Below are positions 1-6,088 of a DNA stretch of 8,162 nt, in pieces. A program made the translations under genes and the position numbers. Below the pieces are notes generated by a model, which saw only the letters and a program-made list of their open reading frames with translations, had not been told where the DNA came from and did no database searches. Origin of the DNA: Pseudomonadota bacterium. GTDB taxonomy: Bacteria; Pseudomonadota; Gammaproteobacteria; Xanthomonadales; Xanthomonadaceae. The DNA lies in NCBI GenBank assembly GCA_023439425.1, contig JAEXNZ010000363.1, forward strand, positions 1-8,162, in the 5' to 3' direction. Within the stretch, counting starts at the first letter, position 1; each line of letters starts with the position of its first letter.

Positions 1-4
1 CAAT

Positions 5-47
5 AAGGGAGGGAGGCCGACGGGCGCAAGCCGGTCCGCCGCTTTCA
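5..47 (+). promoter_or_regulatory. Leader with distant Shine-Dalgarno and an intervening hairpin
   Basis: Seen: two overlapping GGAGG cores lie at 8-12 and 12-16, more than 30 bases before the ATG at 48, much too far for normal initiation. Bases 15-40 can fold into an imperfect hairpin: 15-17 with 38-40, 19-21 with 34-36 and 23-25 with 30-32, single mismatches at 18/37 and 22/33, and a GCAA tetraloop at 26-29. With that hairpin looped out, the GGAGG at 8-12 sits about 9 bases from the ATG. No start codon lies between the Shine-Dalgarno and 48 in the reading frame. Bases 4-6 read TAA and may be the stop of an upstream gene, in which case this is an intercistronic leader. The role of the hairpin is inference. 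Confidence 0.45.
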
Positions 48-2249
48 ATGCTGAAGAAGATCTGCCTGACCGCTGCCCTCGGGGCGGCGCTGATGTCCAC
101 CGCTGCGGCGGAAGACCTCACCTTCGATGGCCGCACCGCGCGTGCCGCCACCGCTGCCGATGGCAGCTTCACCCTGACCGCCGACGGCAAGCCGGTGGCG
201 ATTGCCGCCCAGCCGATGCGCAGCCAGACCGGCAGCGTGATGTTCGACGCCCTGTTCGCGCTGGCCCAGCAGGAGATGGACGCAGACCGCGTGGATGCGA
301 TCCGCGACCCGTCCTTCAACTTCGGCAAGCCGGTGCCGTGCGACTGCTTCCAGACCGGCGAGCGCTGGCCCTATGTGTGGACCCGCGACGTCAGCTTCGC
401 TGCCGACCTCGCGCTGGCCCGTCTCGACCCGCAGCGCACCCGCCAGTCGCTGCAGTTCAAGCTGTCCAAGGCTCGCGACGGCCGTACACCCGGCCTGTTC
501 GTGGCCCAGGACACCGGCTCCGGTGGCAGCTGGCCGATCAGCAGCGACCGCGTGGTGTGGTTCCTGGCCGCGCGCCACCTGCTCGATGACACCGCCTTTG
601 CCGATCAGACCTGGCAGGCACTGCAGGGCACGCTGGCGCAGGACCGCGCAATGGTCTTCGACGAGCGCATGGGCCTGTACAAGGGCGAGACCTCGTTCCT
701 CGACTGGCGCGAGCAGACCTATCCGGACTGGACCCGCAAGGACGTGCGTTTCATCGGCGAAAGCTATTCGCTGTCCACCAACGTGCTGCATTACCAGGCA
801 CTGCGCCTGGCCGAGAAACTGGCCCGCCAGCATGGCGACGCGCGCGCCGAGGACTACGCGAAGTGGGCCACGGCGCTGGCCGCACAGATCGACGCGCGCT
901 TCTGGCGCGAGGATGCCGGCCAGTACATGAGCTACATCGGCGAAGCCGCCCACCCGGTGGACTACGCCAAGTACGACCTGTTGGCGATCTCGCTGGGCGT
1001 ACTGGCCGACGTGTTCCCGCAGGAACGCGCGCGCCGCGCCATGGCCAACTACCCGGCGGTGGAGGGCGGTAGCCCGGTGGTGTGGCCGCAGGAAGCGCAG
1101 CAGCCGATCTACCACAACCGTGCGGTGTGGCCGTTCGTCAGCGCCTATTCGCTGCGCGCGGCGCGGCATGTGGACGACGTGGCGCGCATCCAGCGCGAGA
1201 TTGAATCGCTGATGCGCGGCAGCGCACTGGCCGGTTCCAACATGGAAAACTTCGAGATGCGCCGCCTGGCCGTGCATGTCGACGAGGGCGCGCTCAGCGG
1301 CCCGGTGGTGAATTCGCCGCGCCAGCTGTGGTCGGTGGCCGGTTACCTGTCGATGGTGCTGGAAGGCGTATTCGGCGTGGAAGCCGACGGCAAGGTCGCG
1401 CCCAAGCTGCCGGTGGCGCTGGTGCCGCAGCTGTTCGGCAAGGCCAAGAGCATTGAACTGAACGACGGGCGCACCCGCTACGTGCTCAAGCGTCCGCGCA
1501 AGCTGGACGGCGCGCTGCTGGTGGCCGACAAGACCACCCGCAAGGGCAACGTGGTGACCGTGCAGCTCAAGGCCGTGCCCGGCCCGGCACCGGTCACCGC
1601 GCCGGCGCTGCTGGCCAATGCGCCCACTGATGGCTTCGCACCGGCCACGCCGGCGGCACCCAAGGCCGAGAAGCGTGGCAAGGGCTGGAGCGTCACCGTC
1701 CCCGCCGGGCATGTGCTGTGGCTGGACGGCAAGGCCACCACCGCCCAAGGCGCGCTGACCGTACGCGAGGACGGCCTGCAGCACTGCCTCAGCCTCACCC
1801 AGCGCGGCCCGCAGCTGGAATCGCTGCACAGTCCGATGACCTGCCTGGGCCCACAGCAGCGCCTGGCCGGGGCCAGCAAGTGGAGCTGGAACGCCACCGC
1901 GCCCACCCGTGTGCGCGTGCGCCTGCGCTATGACAATCCCAACGGCCCGATCAACACCGGTGTCACCGCCGCGGTGAAGCAGCTGGTGGTGAGCTGCGCC
2001 GGCAAGCCGGTGCAGCGTGCCACCGTGGTGATGGCGCACAGCGTCGGCCAGCAGGATTCCACCGCCGCCGAGTTCGACGTGCCCAAGGGCAATTGCCGCT
2101 TCAGCCTGGAACAGGGCTTCAACATGAGCGTGCTGGAGCACTTCGCTCAGTACAACGGCGGCAAGGGCGGGCGCGACGGCGTGCTCAACAGCGCCAAGGT
2201 CAGTGCATTGCTGCTGTCGCCGGTGCCGGCGGTGGAGGCTGCGAAGTGA
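48..2249 (+). CDS. Exported six-hairpin glycosidase-like protein
   Basis: This is probably a periplasmic or secreted glycoside hydrolase of the (alpha/alpha)6-barrel fold, acting on alpha-glucan oligosaccharides. A Sec signal peptide is visible (basic MLKK start, hydrophobic stretch to about residue 18, likely cleavage after residues 19-21 AAA, before ED). The barrel spans about residues 55-445. It contains a WTRD motif at 111-114, as in glucoamylase and debranching-type barrels, and YHNRAVWPF at 355-363. The latter resembles the YHNGxxWP motif of glycogen-debranching-type enzymes with Gly changed to Arg. E346 and E349 just before it and D219 are candidate acidic residues; which are catalytic cannot be told. 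A Pro/Ala-rich linker (about 507-545) leads to a C-terminal, probably beta-rich domain (about 546-725) with Cys at 580, 599, 650 and 683. It overlaps the transporter gene by 4 bases. The ATG at 48 is chosen because it opens the signal peptide. The exact GH family and substrate are not identified. Confidence 0.9.
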   Translation: MLKKICLTAALGAALMSTAAAEDLTFDGRTARAATAADGSFTLTADGKPVAIAAQPMRSQTGSVMFDALFALAQQEMDADRVDAIRDPSFNFGKPVPCDCFQTGERWPYVWTRDVSFAADLALARLDPQRTRQSLQFKLSKARDGRTPGLFVAQDTGSGGSWPISSDRVVWFLAARHLLDDTAFADQTWQALQGTLAQDRAMVFDERMGLYKGETSFLDWREQTYPDWTRKDVRFIGESYSLSTNVLHYQALRLAEKLARQHGDARAEDYAKWATALAAQIDARFWREDAGQYMSYIGEAAHPVDYAKYDLLAISLGVLADVFPQERARRAMANYPAVEGGSPVVWPQEAQQPIYHNRAVWPFVSAYSLRAARHVDDVARIQREIESLMRGSALAGSNMENFEMRRLAVHVDEGALSGPVVNSPRQLWSVAGYLSMVLEGVFGVEADGKVAPKLPVALVPQLFGKAKSIELNDGRTRYVLKRPRKLDGALLVADKTTRKGNVVTVQLKAVPGPAPVTAPALLANAPTDGFAPATPAAPKAEKRGKGWSVTVPAGHVLWLDGKATTAQGALTVREDGLQHCLSLTQRGPQLESLHSPMTCLGPQQRLAGASKWSWNATAPTRVRVRLRYDNPNGPINTGVTAAVKQLVVSCAGKPVQRATVVMAHSVGQQDSTAAEFDVPKGNCRFSLEQGFNMSVLEHFAQYNGGKGGRDGVLNSAKVSALLLSPVPAVEAAK
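2234..2238 (+). promoter_or_regulatory. Ribosome binding site for the MFS transporter
   Basis: A GGAGG inside the end of the glycosidase gene lies 7 bases before the GTG at 2246. It fixes the start at that GTG, which overlaps the previous stop as GTGA. The next in-frame ATG (2294) would remove part of the first membrane helix. Confidence 0.8.
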
Positions 2250-3733
2250 CGCGGCCGTCCAAGCCGTCGCTGTCGTTCTGGCAGATCTGGAACATGTGCT
2301 TTGGCTTCATGGGCATCCAGTTCGGGTTTGCCCTGCAGAACGCCAACGCCAGCCGCATCTTCGAAACCCTCGGCGCGCCGATGGACGCCGTGCCCGGGCT
2401 GTGGATTGCCGCGCCGCTGACCGGCCTGCTGGTGCAGCCGGTGATCGGCTATCTGTCCGACCGCACCTGGACCCGCTGGGGCCGCCGTCGTCCGTACTTC
2501 ATGTTCGGCGCGGTGTTCACCACGCTGGCGCTGCTGGTGATGCCGAATTCGCCCACGCTGTGGATCGCAGCCGGCACGCTGTGGGTGCTGGATGCCAGCA
2601 TCAACGTGTCGATGGAGCCGTTCCGCGCCTTTGTCGGTGACAAGCTGGCCCCACGTCAGCGTCCCACCGGCTACGCGATGCAGAGCTTCTTCATCGGCGT
2701 CGGTGCGATTGTCGCCAGCTTCCTGCCTTTCATCCTGGCCCACTTCGGCGTGGCCAACACCGCCGCCCCCGGCGAAGTGCCGCCGACCGTGCGCTATGCG
2801 TTCTACTTCGGCGCGGCGGTGCTGCTGTCGGCGATTGCCTGGACCGTGTTCAGCACCCGCGAATATTCGCCGGCCGAACTGGCCGCCTTCGATGACGCCG
2901 AGCCACCGGTCGCGCACCAGAGTGCGCCGCTGGCCGGGCCGCCGCCGCTGGCACAGATTGGCGGCTGGATCGCACTGGGCGTGGCGCTGGCTGCGGCCAT
3001 CGCCTGGAAGCAGGGCGACAAGATGCTGTACGTGCTGGCCGGCCTGTGCGCCGCGTATGGCGTGCTGCTCGGCGTGGCGCGGCTGGTGCCGGGCCCGCAC
3101 ATGCTGGCCACCATCGTCGACGACCTGCGCAGCATGCCCTCGACCATGCGGCGGCTGGCGTGGGTGCAGTTCTTCTCGTGGTTCGCGCTCTTTGCGATGT
3201 GGATCTACACCACGTCCGCCGTGGCCGGCACGCATTTCGGTTCCGCCGATCCTGCATCGGCCGCCTACAACGAAGGCGCGAACTGGGTGGGCGTGCTGTT
3301 CGGTGCCTACAACGGTTTCGCCGCGCTGGCCGCATTGCTGATTCCACTGATGGTGCGCGCGCTGGGCCTGCGCTGGAGCCACCTGGTCAACCTGTGGCTG
3401 GGTGGCCTCGGCCTGATCTCGCTGATGTTCATCAAGGATCCCACCTGGCTGCTGCTGTCCATGGTCGGCGTCGGCTTTGCCTGGGCCTCGATCCTGTCGC
3501 TGCCGTATGCGCTGCTGTCTGACAGTGTGCCGGCGGCGAAGATGGGCATCTACATGGGCCTGTTCAATTTCTTCATCGTCATTCCGCAGCTGGTTGCCGC
3601 CAGCGCGCTGGGCTTCGCGCTGCGCGCGTGGCTGGGCGGAAATCCCATGCACGTGCTGGTGCTGGGGGGAGTGAGTCTGTTCGTTGCCGGGCTGTGCGTG
3701 CTGCGCGTGCCGGCCCATCAGGAGGGTGCGTGA
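2246..3733 (+). CDS. MFS sugar transporter, SLC45/GPH-like
   Basis: This inner-membrane secondary transporter probably imports maltose, glucose or short maltodextrins with protons. The 495-aa protein starts with a strongly hydrophobic helix (about residues 10-34). It carries the MFS cytoplasmic loop 2-3 signature at 68-83 (GYLSDRTWTRWGRRRP) and a conserved late segment (LPYALLSDSVPAAKMGIY at 419-436) like that of SLC45-type sugar transporters. Helices are visible at about 50-70, 84-104, 106-127, 144-168, 182-203, 303-325, 345-372, 380-397, 399-425, 435-458 and 466-488. Two further hydrophobic stretches (about 238-254 and 260-282) lie in the central loop, giving 14 candidate spans rather than 12. 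The GTG start and the 4-base overlap with the glycosidase gene imply translational coupling. Placement between two exported glycosidases supports a glucose or malto-oligosaccharide substrate, but the exact sugar is inferred. Confidence 0.92.
   Translation: MTRPSKPSLSFWQIWNMCFGFMGIQFGFALQNANASRIFETLGAPMDAVPGLWIAAPLTGLLVQPVIGYLSDRTWTRWGRRRPYFMFGAVFTTLALLVMPNSPTLWIAAGTLWVLDASINVSMEPFRAFVGDKLAPRQRPTGYAMQSFFIGVGAIVASFLPFILAHFGVANTAAPGEVPPTVRYAFYFGAAVLLSAIAWTVFSTREYSPAELAAFDDAEPPVAHQSAPLAGPPPLAQIGGWIALGVALAAAIAWKQGDKMLYVLAGLCAAYGVLLGVARLVPGPHMLATIVDDLRSMPSTMRRLAWVQFFSWFALFAMWIYTTSAVAGTHFGSADPASAAYNEGANWVGVLFGAYNGFAALAALLIPLMVRALGLRWSHLVNLWLGGLGLISLMFIKDPTWLLLSMVGVGFAWASILSLPYALLSDSVPAAKMGIYMGLFNFFIVIPQLVAASALGFALRAWLGGNPMHVLVLGGVSLFVAGLCVLRVPAHQEGA
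3720..3726 (+). promoter_or_regulatory. Ribosome binding site for the alpha-amylase
   Basis: AGGAGGG lies within the last codons of the transporter gene and 6 bases before the ATG at 3733. It selects that ATG, which directly opens a signal peptide, over upstream in-frame starts inside the transporter gene. Confidence 0.85.
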
Positions 3734-5454
3734 TGCGTTCGTTTGCCAGGTTGTCGCTGGGTGTTTCGCTGGCTTTGATTGCCGCCGCCGCGCAGGCTGC
3801 GCCGCGCCCGGAATACGTGGGCACGCTGGAGCCGTTCGCCAGCGATGCGGTGTACTTCGTGGTCACCGACCGCTTCGTCAACGGTGACCCGTCCAACGAT
3901 CATCGCGACCAGGGTGGCAAGCACCGCACCTTTGACATTCCGGTGCCGTGCCCGGACAAGGTGGACGGCAACATCGGCTACCTCGGCGGTGACTTCAAGG
4001 GCGTGCTCAACAACGCCGAGTACATCCGCAAGCTGGGTTTTGGTGCGGTGTGGATCACCCCCATCATCGACAACCCGGATGAAGCGTTCACCGGCAGCAA
4101 GCCGATCAGCTGCACCAGCACGCTGACCGATCGCGGCAAGACCGGCTACCACGGCTACTGGGGTGTGAACTTCTACAAGCTGGACGAACATCTGCCCAGC
4201 GCCGACCTGGATTTCGCCGGGCTCACCCGCGGTCTGCACGATGCCCAGCTGAAAGTGGTGCTGGACATCGTCGGCAACCACGGCTCACCGGCCTGGAGCA
4301 TGCCGGTCAAGCAGCCGCAGTTCGGGCAGATTTTCGACAAGGACGGCAAGCTGATTGCCGACCACCAGAACCTGCCGCCGCAGCAGCTGGACCCGAAGCA
4401 CAACCCGCTGCACGCGTTCTACAACAACATCGGTCCAGTGGACGCCGACAAAGGTTCCATCTTCGATGGCAACCTGGCCGAACTGGGCGACTTCAACCAG
4501 AACAATCCGGCGGTGATGGATTATCTGGTCGGTGCCTACCTACAGTGGACCGCGCAGGGCGTGGACGCGCTGCGCATCGACACCATCGGCTGGCTGCCGC
4601 ACCCGTGGTGGAACGAGTTCGTGAAGCGCATCCGCGCTGAGCATCCGGGCATGTTCATGTTCGGCGAGGCGTTCGACTACAACGCCGCCACCATTGCCGA
4701 GCACACCTGGCCGAACAACGCCAACGTGAGCGTGCTCGACTTCCCGCTGCGCGGCGCGCTGTCCAGCGTGTTCGGTAAGGAACAGAAGGGGTTCGAAACC
4801 CTGGCCGAGCCGCTGCACCTGCTCGGCGGCCCGTACGCCAATCCGTACGAGCTGATGAGCTTCTACGACAACCACGACATGGCCCGCCTGGACGCCAGCG
4901 ATGCTGGTTTCATCGACGCGCATAACTGGCTGTTCACCGCGCGCGGCATTCCGGTGCTGTACTACGGCTCGGAAACCGGCTTCATGCGCAGCCGCGCCGA
5001 ACACGCCGGCAACCGTGCCTACTTCGGCCAGGAGCGGGTGGATGCCGCGCCGCAGAGCCCCATCTTCGGGCCGCTGCAGCGCATCTCCCTGCTGCGCCAG
5101 AACACCCCGGCGCTGCAGCGTGGCCTGCAGGTCACCGAGCGCCTGCAGGGCGACCAGGCCGTGTTCTACCGCGTGCTGCAGCACGGCGACACCGCGCAGA
5201 CCGCGCTGGTGCTGCTGAACAAGGGCGACGCCTCGAGCACGTTCGAGGTGAGCCGCTACCTGCAGCCTGGCACCTGGCGCGACGCGCTGGGCAGCGGCAG
5301 CATCAAGGTGACCGGCAGCCTGAAGGCCGAAGTACCCGCCCACGGCGTGAAGGTGTACCTGCTGGACGCCCCGGTGAAGCAGAAGGCCCTGCAGGCCGAA
5401 CTGGACAAGGCCATGGCCGACCAGAAGGCGCGGACCGAGCGGTTGGCGCGTTGA
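3733..5454 (+). CDS. Exported GH13 alpha-amylase-family enzyme, CGTase-like core
   Basis: It hydrolyses (or transfers) alpha-1,4-glucan chains outside the cytoplasm. A signal peptide occupies residues 1-22 (likely cleavage AQA/AP). All four GH13 regions are intact: region I DIVGNH at 178-183; region II with R281 and nucleophile D283; region III GEAF with acid/base E312; region IV FYDNHD at 377-382 with D382. YHGYWG at 139-144 and the barrel end GIPVLYYGSETG at 405-416 also fit. Throughout, the core most resembles cyclodextrin glucanotransferases and maltogenic amylases (GH13_2-like), and relatives may be labelled CGTase. At 573 aa there is room only for domains A, B and C; the CGTase domains D and E (starch-binding) are absent. 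By my alignment from memory, the CGTase cyclisation Tyr/Phe (position 195) is Ala249. C73 and C127 could form a disulfide. A charged helical tail follows domain C (about 548-573). The start overlaps the transporter stop by one base (TGATG). Hydrolysis is the likelier activity. Confidence 0.95.
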   Translation: MRSFARLSLGVSLALIAAAAQAAPRPEYVGTLEPFASDAVYFVVTDRFVNGDPSNDHRDQGGKHRTFDIPVPCPDKVDGNIGYLGGDFKGVLNNAEYIRKLGFGAVWITPIIDNPDEAFTGSKPISCTSTLTDRGKTGYHGYWGVNFYKLDEHLPSADLDFAGLTRGLHDAQLKVVLDIVGNHGSPAWSMPVKQPQFGQIFDKDGKLIADHQNLPPQQLDPKHNPLHAFYNNIGPVDADKGSIFDGNLAELGDFNQNNPAVMDYLVGAYLQWTAQGVDALRIDTIGWLPHPWWNEFVKRIRAEHPGMFMFGEAFDYNAATIAEHTWPNNANVSVLDFPLRGALSSVFGKEQKGFETLAEPLHLLGGPYANPYELMSFYDNHDMARLDASDAGFIDAHNWLFTARGIPVLYYGSETGFMRSRAEHAGNRAYFGQERVDAAPQSPIFGPLQRISLLRQNTPALQRGLQVTERLQGDQAVFYRVLQHGDTAQTALVLLNKGDASSTFEVSRYLQPGTWRDALGSGSIKVTGSLKAEVPAHGVKVYLLDAPVKQKALQAELDKAMADQKARTERLAR

Positions 5455-5466
5455 TTTGACACCCCT

Positions 5467-5489
5467 TGGGCCGGCCAACGGCCGGCCCA
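5467..5489 (+). terminator. Strong stem-loop after the amylase gene
   Basis: A perfect 10-bp inverted repeat (5467-5476 with 5480-5489) has an AAC loop and begins 12 bases after the amylase stop. There is no T-run after it, so it is not a textbook intrinsic terminator; it may end or stabilise the operon mRNA. Its loop and the pairs closing it match the GTAG palindromes at 7153-7249, but it lacks the GTAG/CTAC flank, so it could be a decayed REP. A weaker stem (CCCGAT at 5496-5501 with ATCGGG at 5511-5516) follows. Confidence 0.5.
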
Positions 5490-5554
5490 GGCGGTCCCGA
5501 TCCGGGCGACATCGGGTCCGCCCACGCTTGGCCGGCCTCTCACCCGACCGCCGT

Positions 5555-5560
5555 TACAAT
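5555..5560 (+). promoter_or_regulatory. Candidate -10 element before the SseB-like gene
   Basis: TACAAT matches the sigma-70 -10 consensus at 5 of 6 positions and lies 31 bases before the chosen ATG (5592), after the stem-loop that closes the operon. No good -35 is seen at 16-18 bases upstream; the nearest partial match, TTGGCC at 5528-5533, is spaced 21 bases away. A start for the SseB-like gene downstream of the operon is plausible but unproven. Confidence 0.35.
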
Positions 5561-5591
5561 GGCCATTCCCGCTTACGCCAGGACTGGCCCC

Positions 5592-5987
5592 ATGACCGAT
5601 CTGCCCCCGCAGAACCCGCTTGAAACCCTGCTCAAATCCGCCATGGACGGGCAGACCTCGATCGGTGGCTTCATGAAGGCGTTCGTGGCGTCGGAGGTCA
5701 TTCTGCTCAACGGCAGCCTGGTGACCACGGACGGCAGCGGTTTCGACCCCCTGCTGTTCGACGACGGCGGGGTAAAGCGGGTGGCGGTGTTCACCGACCT
5801 GTGCCGTTTGGGCGGCTATAGCCAGACGGCTCCGCACGTCGGGCAGATGCGGATGATCGAGGTGCTCGGACGCATTCCGGGTGGATTCGGCGTGGTGGTC
5901 AATCCGGCCACTCCGCTACAACTCACCATTTCGCCCGACGGCGTCGGCCACCTGCTGGAAGACTTCGCTGACCCCTTCCGTCCGTAG
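5592..5987 (+). CDS. SseB N-terminal-domain-like protein
   Basis: This small cytoplasmic protein of 131 aa has no signal peptide or membrane helix. The pattern resembles the SseB N-terminal domain (named for the enterobacterial serine-sensitivity protein SseB): a segment with SEVILLNGSL (34-43), an FTDLCRLGGY stretch (67-76), then IPGGFGVVVNP (95-105) and a final helix. The domain's biochemical role is poorly known, so no reaction can be given. Start choice: AGGA at 5580-5583 stands 8 bases before this ATG. The other in-frame ATG at 5559 overlaps the candidate -10 and would add 11 residues. It follows the sugar operon after a stem-loop and appears to be a separate unit. There is no type III secretion context, so the historical association of the name with secretion does not apply here. 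Confidence 0.8.
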   Translation: MTDLPPQNPLETLLKSAMDGQTSIGGFMKAFVASEVILLNGSLVTTDGSGFDPLLFDDGGVKRVAVFTDLCRLGGYSQTAPHVGQMRMIEVLGRIPGGFGVVVNPATPLQLTISPDGVGHLLEDFADPFRP

Positions 5988-6088
5988 GGTTTAGATACCC
6001 CACGACAGGCACCGTGACCAACGCCACGCGCCCAGGCGTTCCTGGCCACACCACACTGCATGCCTCCACGGAAAGAAGAGGGCAGGGC
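5988..6088 (+). other. Intergenic stretch before the TraB-like gene
   Basis: About 100 bases with no clear promoter. A weak match is CTGACC at 5968-5973 (inside the previous gene) with TAGATA at 5992-5997, spacing 18. A 6-bp inverted repeat (AACGCC 6020-6025 with GGCGTT 6035-6040) could form a small leader hairpin. An in-frame GTG at 6014 would lengthen the next protein by 25 residues, but it has no good Shine-Dalgarno and would bury the signal peptide. Confidence 0.3.
6076..6082 (+). promoter_or_regulatory. Ribosome binding site for the TraB-like gene
   Basis: AAGAGGG ends 6 bases before the ATG at 6089, supporting that start over the in-frame GTG at 6014. Confidence 0.65.

Noticed and set aside
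45..2141. A 698-codon open frame on the minus strand opposite the glycosidase gene
   Set aside because: Its product is swollen with His, Gln, Arg and Gly with no recognisable domain, as expected from the antisense of a high-GC gene. The plus strand encodes a clear exported enzyme.
2093..2245. Upstream extension of the MFS transporter frame to an ATG at 2093
   Set aside because: It would overlap the glycosidase gene by over 150 bases and add a non-hydrophobic, glycine/arginine-rich leader. The GTG at 2246 has a strong Shine-Dalgarno.
2147..3718. A 523-codon open frame on the minus strand opposite the transporter gene
   Set aside because: Same antisense artefact: a low-complexity His/Gln/Arg-rich product, with no membrane or enzyme pattern.
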